Position numbers and translations under genes: made by a program
Notes under the pieces: model-generated
Seen by the model: the letters and a program-made list of their open reading frames with translations, nothing else
Databases searched by the model: none
What the model was told of the DNA's origin: nothing
Source of the DNA: Chloroflexota bacterium
Lineage (GTDB): Bacteria > Chloroflexota > Anaerolineae > Caldilineales > Caldilineaceae
Direction of reading: 5' to 3'
NCBI GenBank assembly: GCA_016199425.1
Contig: JACQGT010000077.1
Coordinates: forward strand, 1-6,207
DNA length: 6,207 bases
Shown: positions 6,101-6,207 of the stretch, one piece after another
Position numbering within the stretch: position 1 is the first letter of the stretch
Layout: the number at the start of each line of letters is the position of its first letter

Positions 6101-6207
6101 CTTCATTCTCCTTGAACGATAGTTGAAACAAATTGAGTAATTGTTCAGTCACGAGAAGAGAGGGACGCAGATTTTCCTGATCTGAATTGATCTGCGCTGA
6201 TTTTGAC
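6101..6207. other. Leader region upstream of the transporter operon, with short palindromes
   Basis: There is no gene here. The minus-strand message would begin in or beyond this stretch. AAGGAG (6108-6113) is the lipoprotein ribosome binding site. An A+T-rich imperfect inverted repeat lies at 6125-6146 (4-bp inner stem around GAGT, then pairs interrupted by single-base bulges) and could be an operator. CGCAGAT (6166-6172) and ATCTGCG (6190-6196) are 7-base inverted arms. The phrase TGATCTG and its variants recur between and beside them, giving the look of another dispersed intergenic repeat cut by the window edge. I see no convincing -35/-10 pair. Confidence 0.45.

Noticed and set aside
5399..6115. 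Plus-strand open frame of 238 codons opposite the lipoprotein
   Set aside because: It mirrors the BMP gene and includes the complement of its Ala/Pro-rich linker. No family features were seen.

Overview
The window is a single minus-strand gene cluster, read from right to left, that encodes a BMP/PnrA-type nucleoside ABC importer. Two unrelated genes sit inside it. In order of transcription the genes are: a substrate-binding lipoprotein (4832-6100), a small Mrr-like PD-(D/E)xK nuclease (4166-4744), a small TOPRIM-fold protein (3553-4164), a double-domain ABC ATPase (1989-3512), a first membrane permease (809-1918), and a second permease that runs off the left edge (1-812). No plus-strand gene is supported. 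The longer plus-strand open frames are shadows of these genes.

The importer parts match the four-component layout known from the purine-nucleoside transporters RnsBACD, NupNOPQ and PnrABCE: BMP lipoprotein, tandem-domain ATPase, permease, permease. The lipoprotein would capture the ligand outside the membrane, the two permeases would form the channel, and the ATPase would power uptake. The exact substrate cannot be read from the sequence; nucleosides or related compounds are the family default.

The unusual part is 3553-4744. A nuclease gene and a TOPRIM gene, one base apart, lie on the same strand between the binding protein and the ATPase, which are normally neighbours. Hand counts of single 60-base rows give roughly 40-52% G+C here, against about 58-78% in the transporter genes. 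The pair looks like an acquired, defence-type two-gene module that has been captured in, and may use the transcription of, a housekeeping transporter operon.

Two gene junctions carry long inverted repeats built from the heptamer CGTGAAA: one between the ATPase and the first permease (1937-1997, perfect 24-bp arms), and one between the lipoprotein and the nuclease (4769-4813, 13-bp core arms). Both have a 13-base loop. One arm of the first supplies the last two sense codons and the stop codon of the ATPase. The right edge (6101-6207) is a leader region with short palindromes.

The high G+C, the Ala/Pro-rich lipoprotein linker and the dispersed CGTGAAA palindromes suggest a Chloroflexota bacterium (Anaerolineae-like), probably from an environmental genome. 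This is an inference from general appearance and not a proof.
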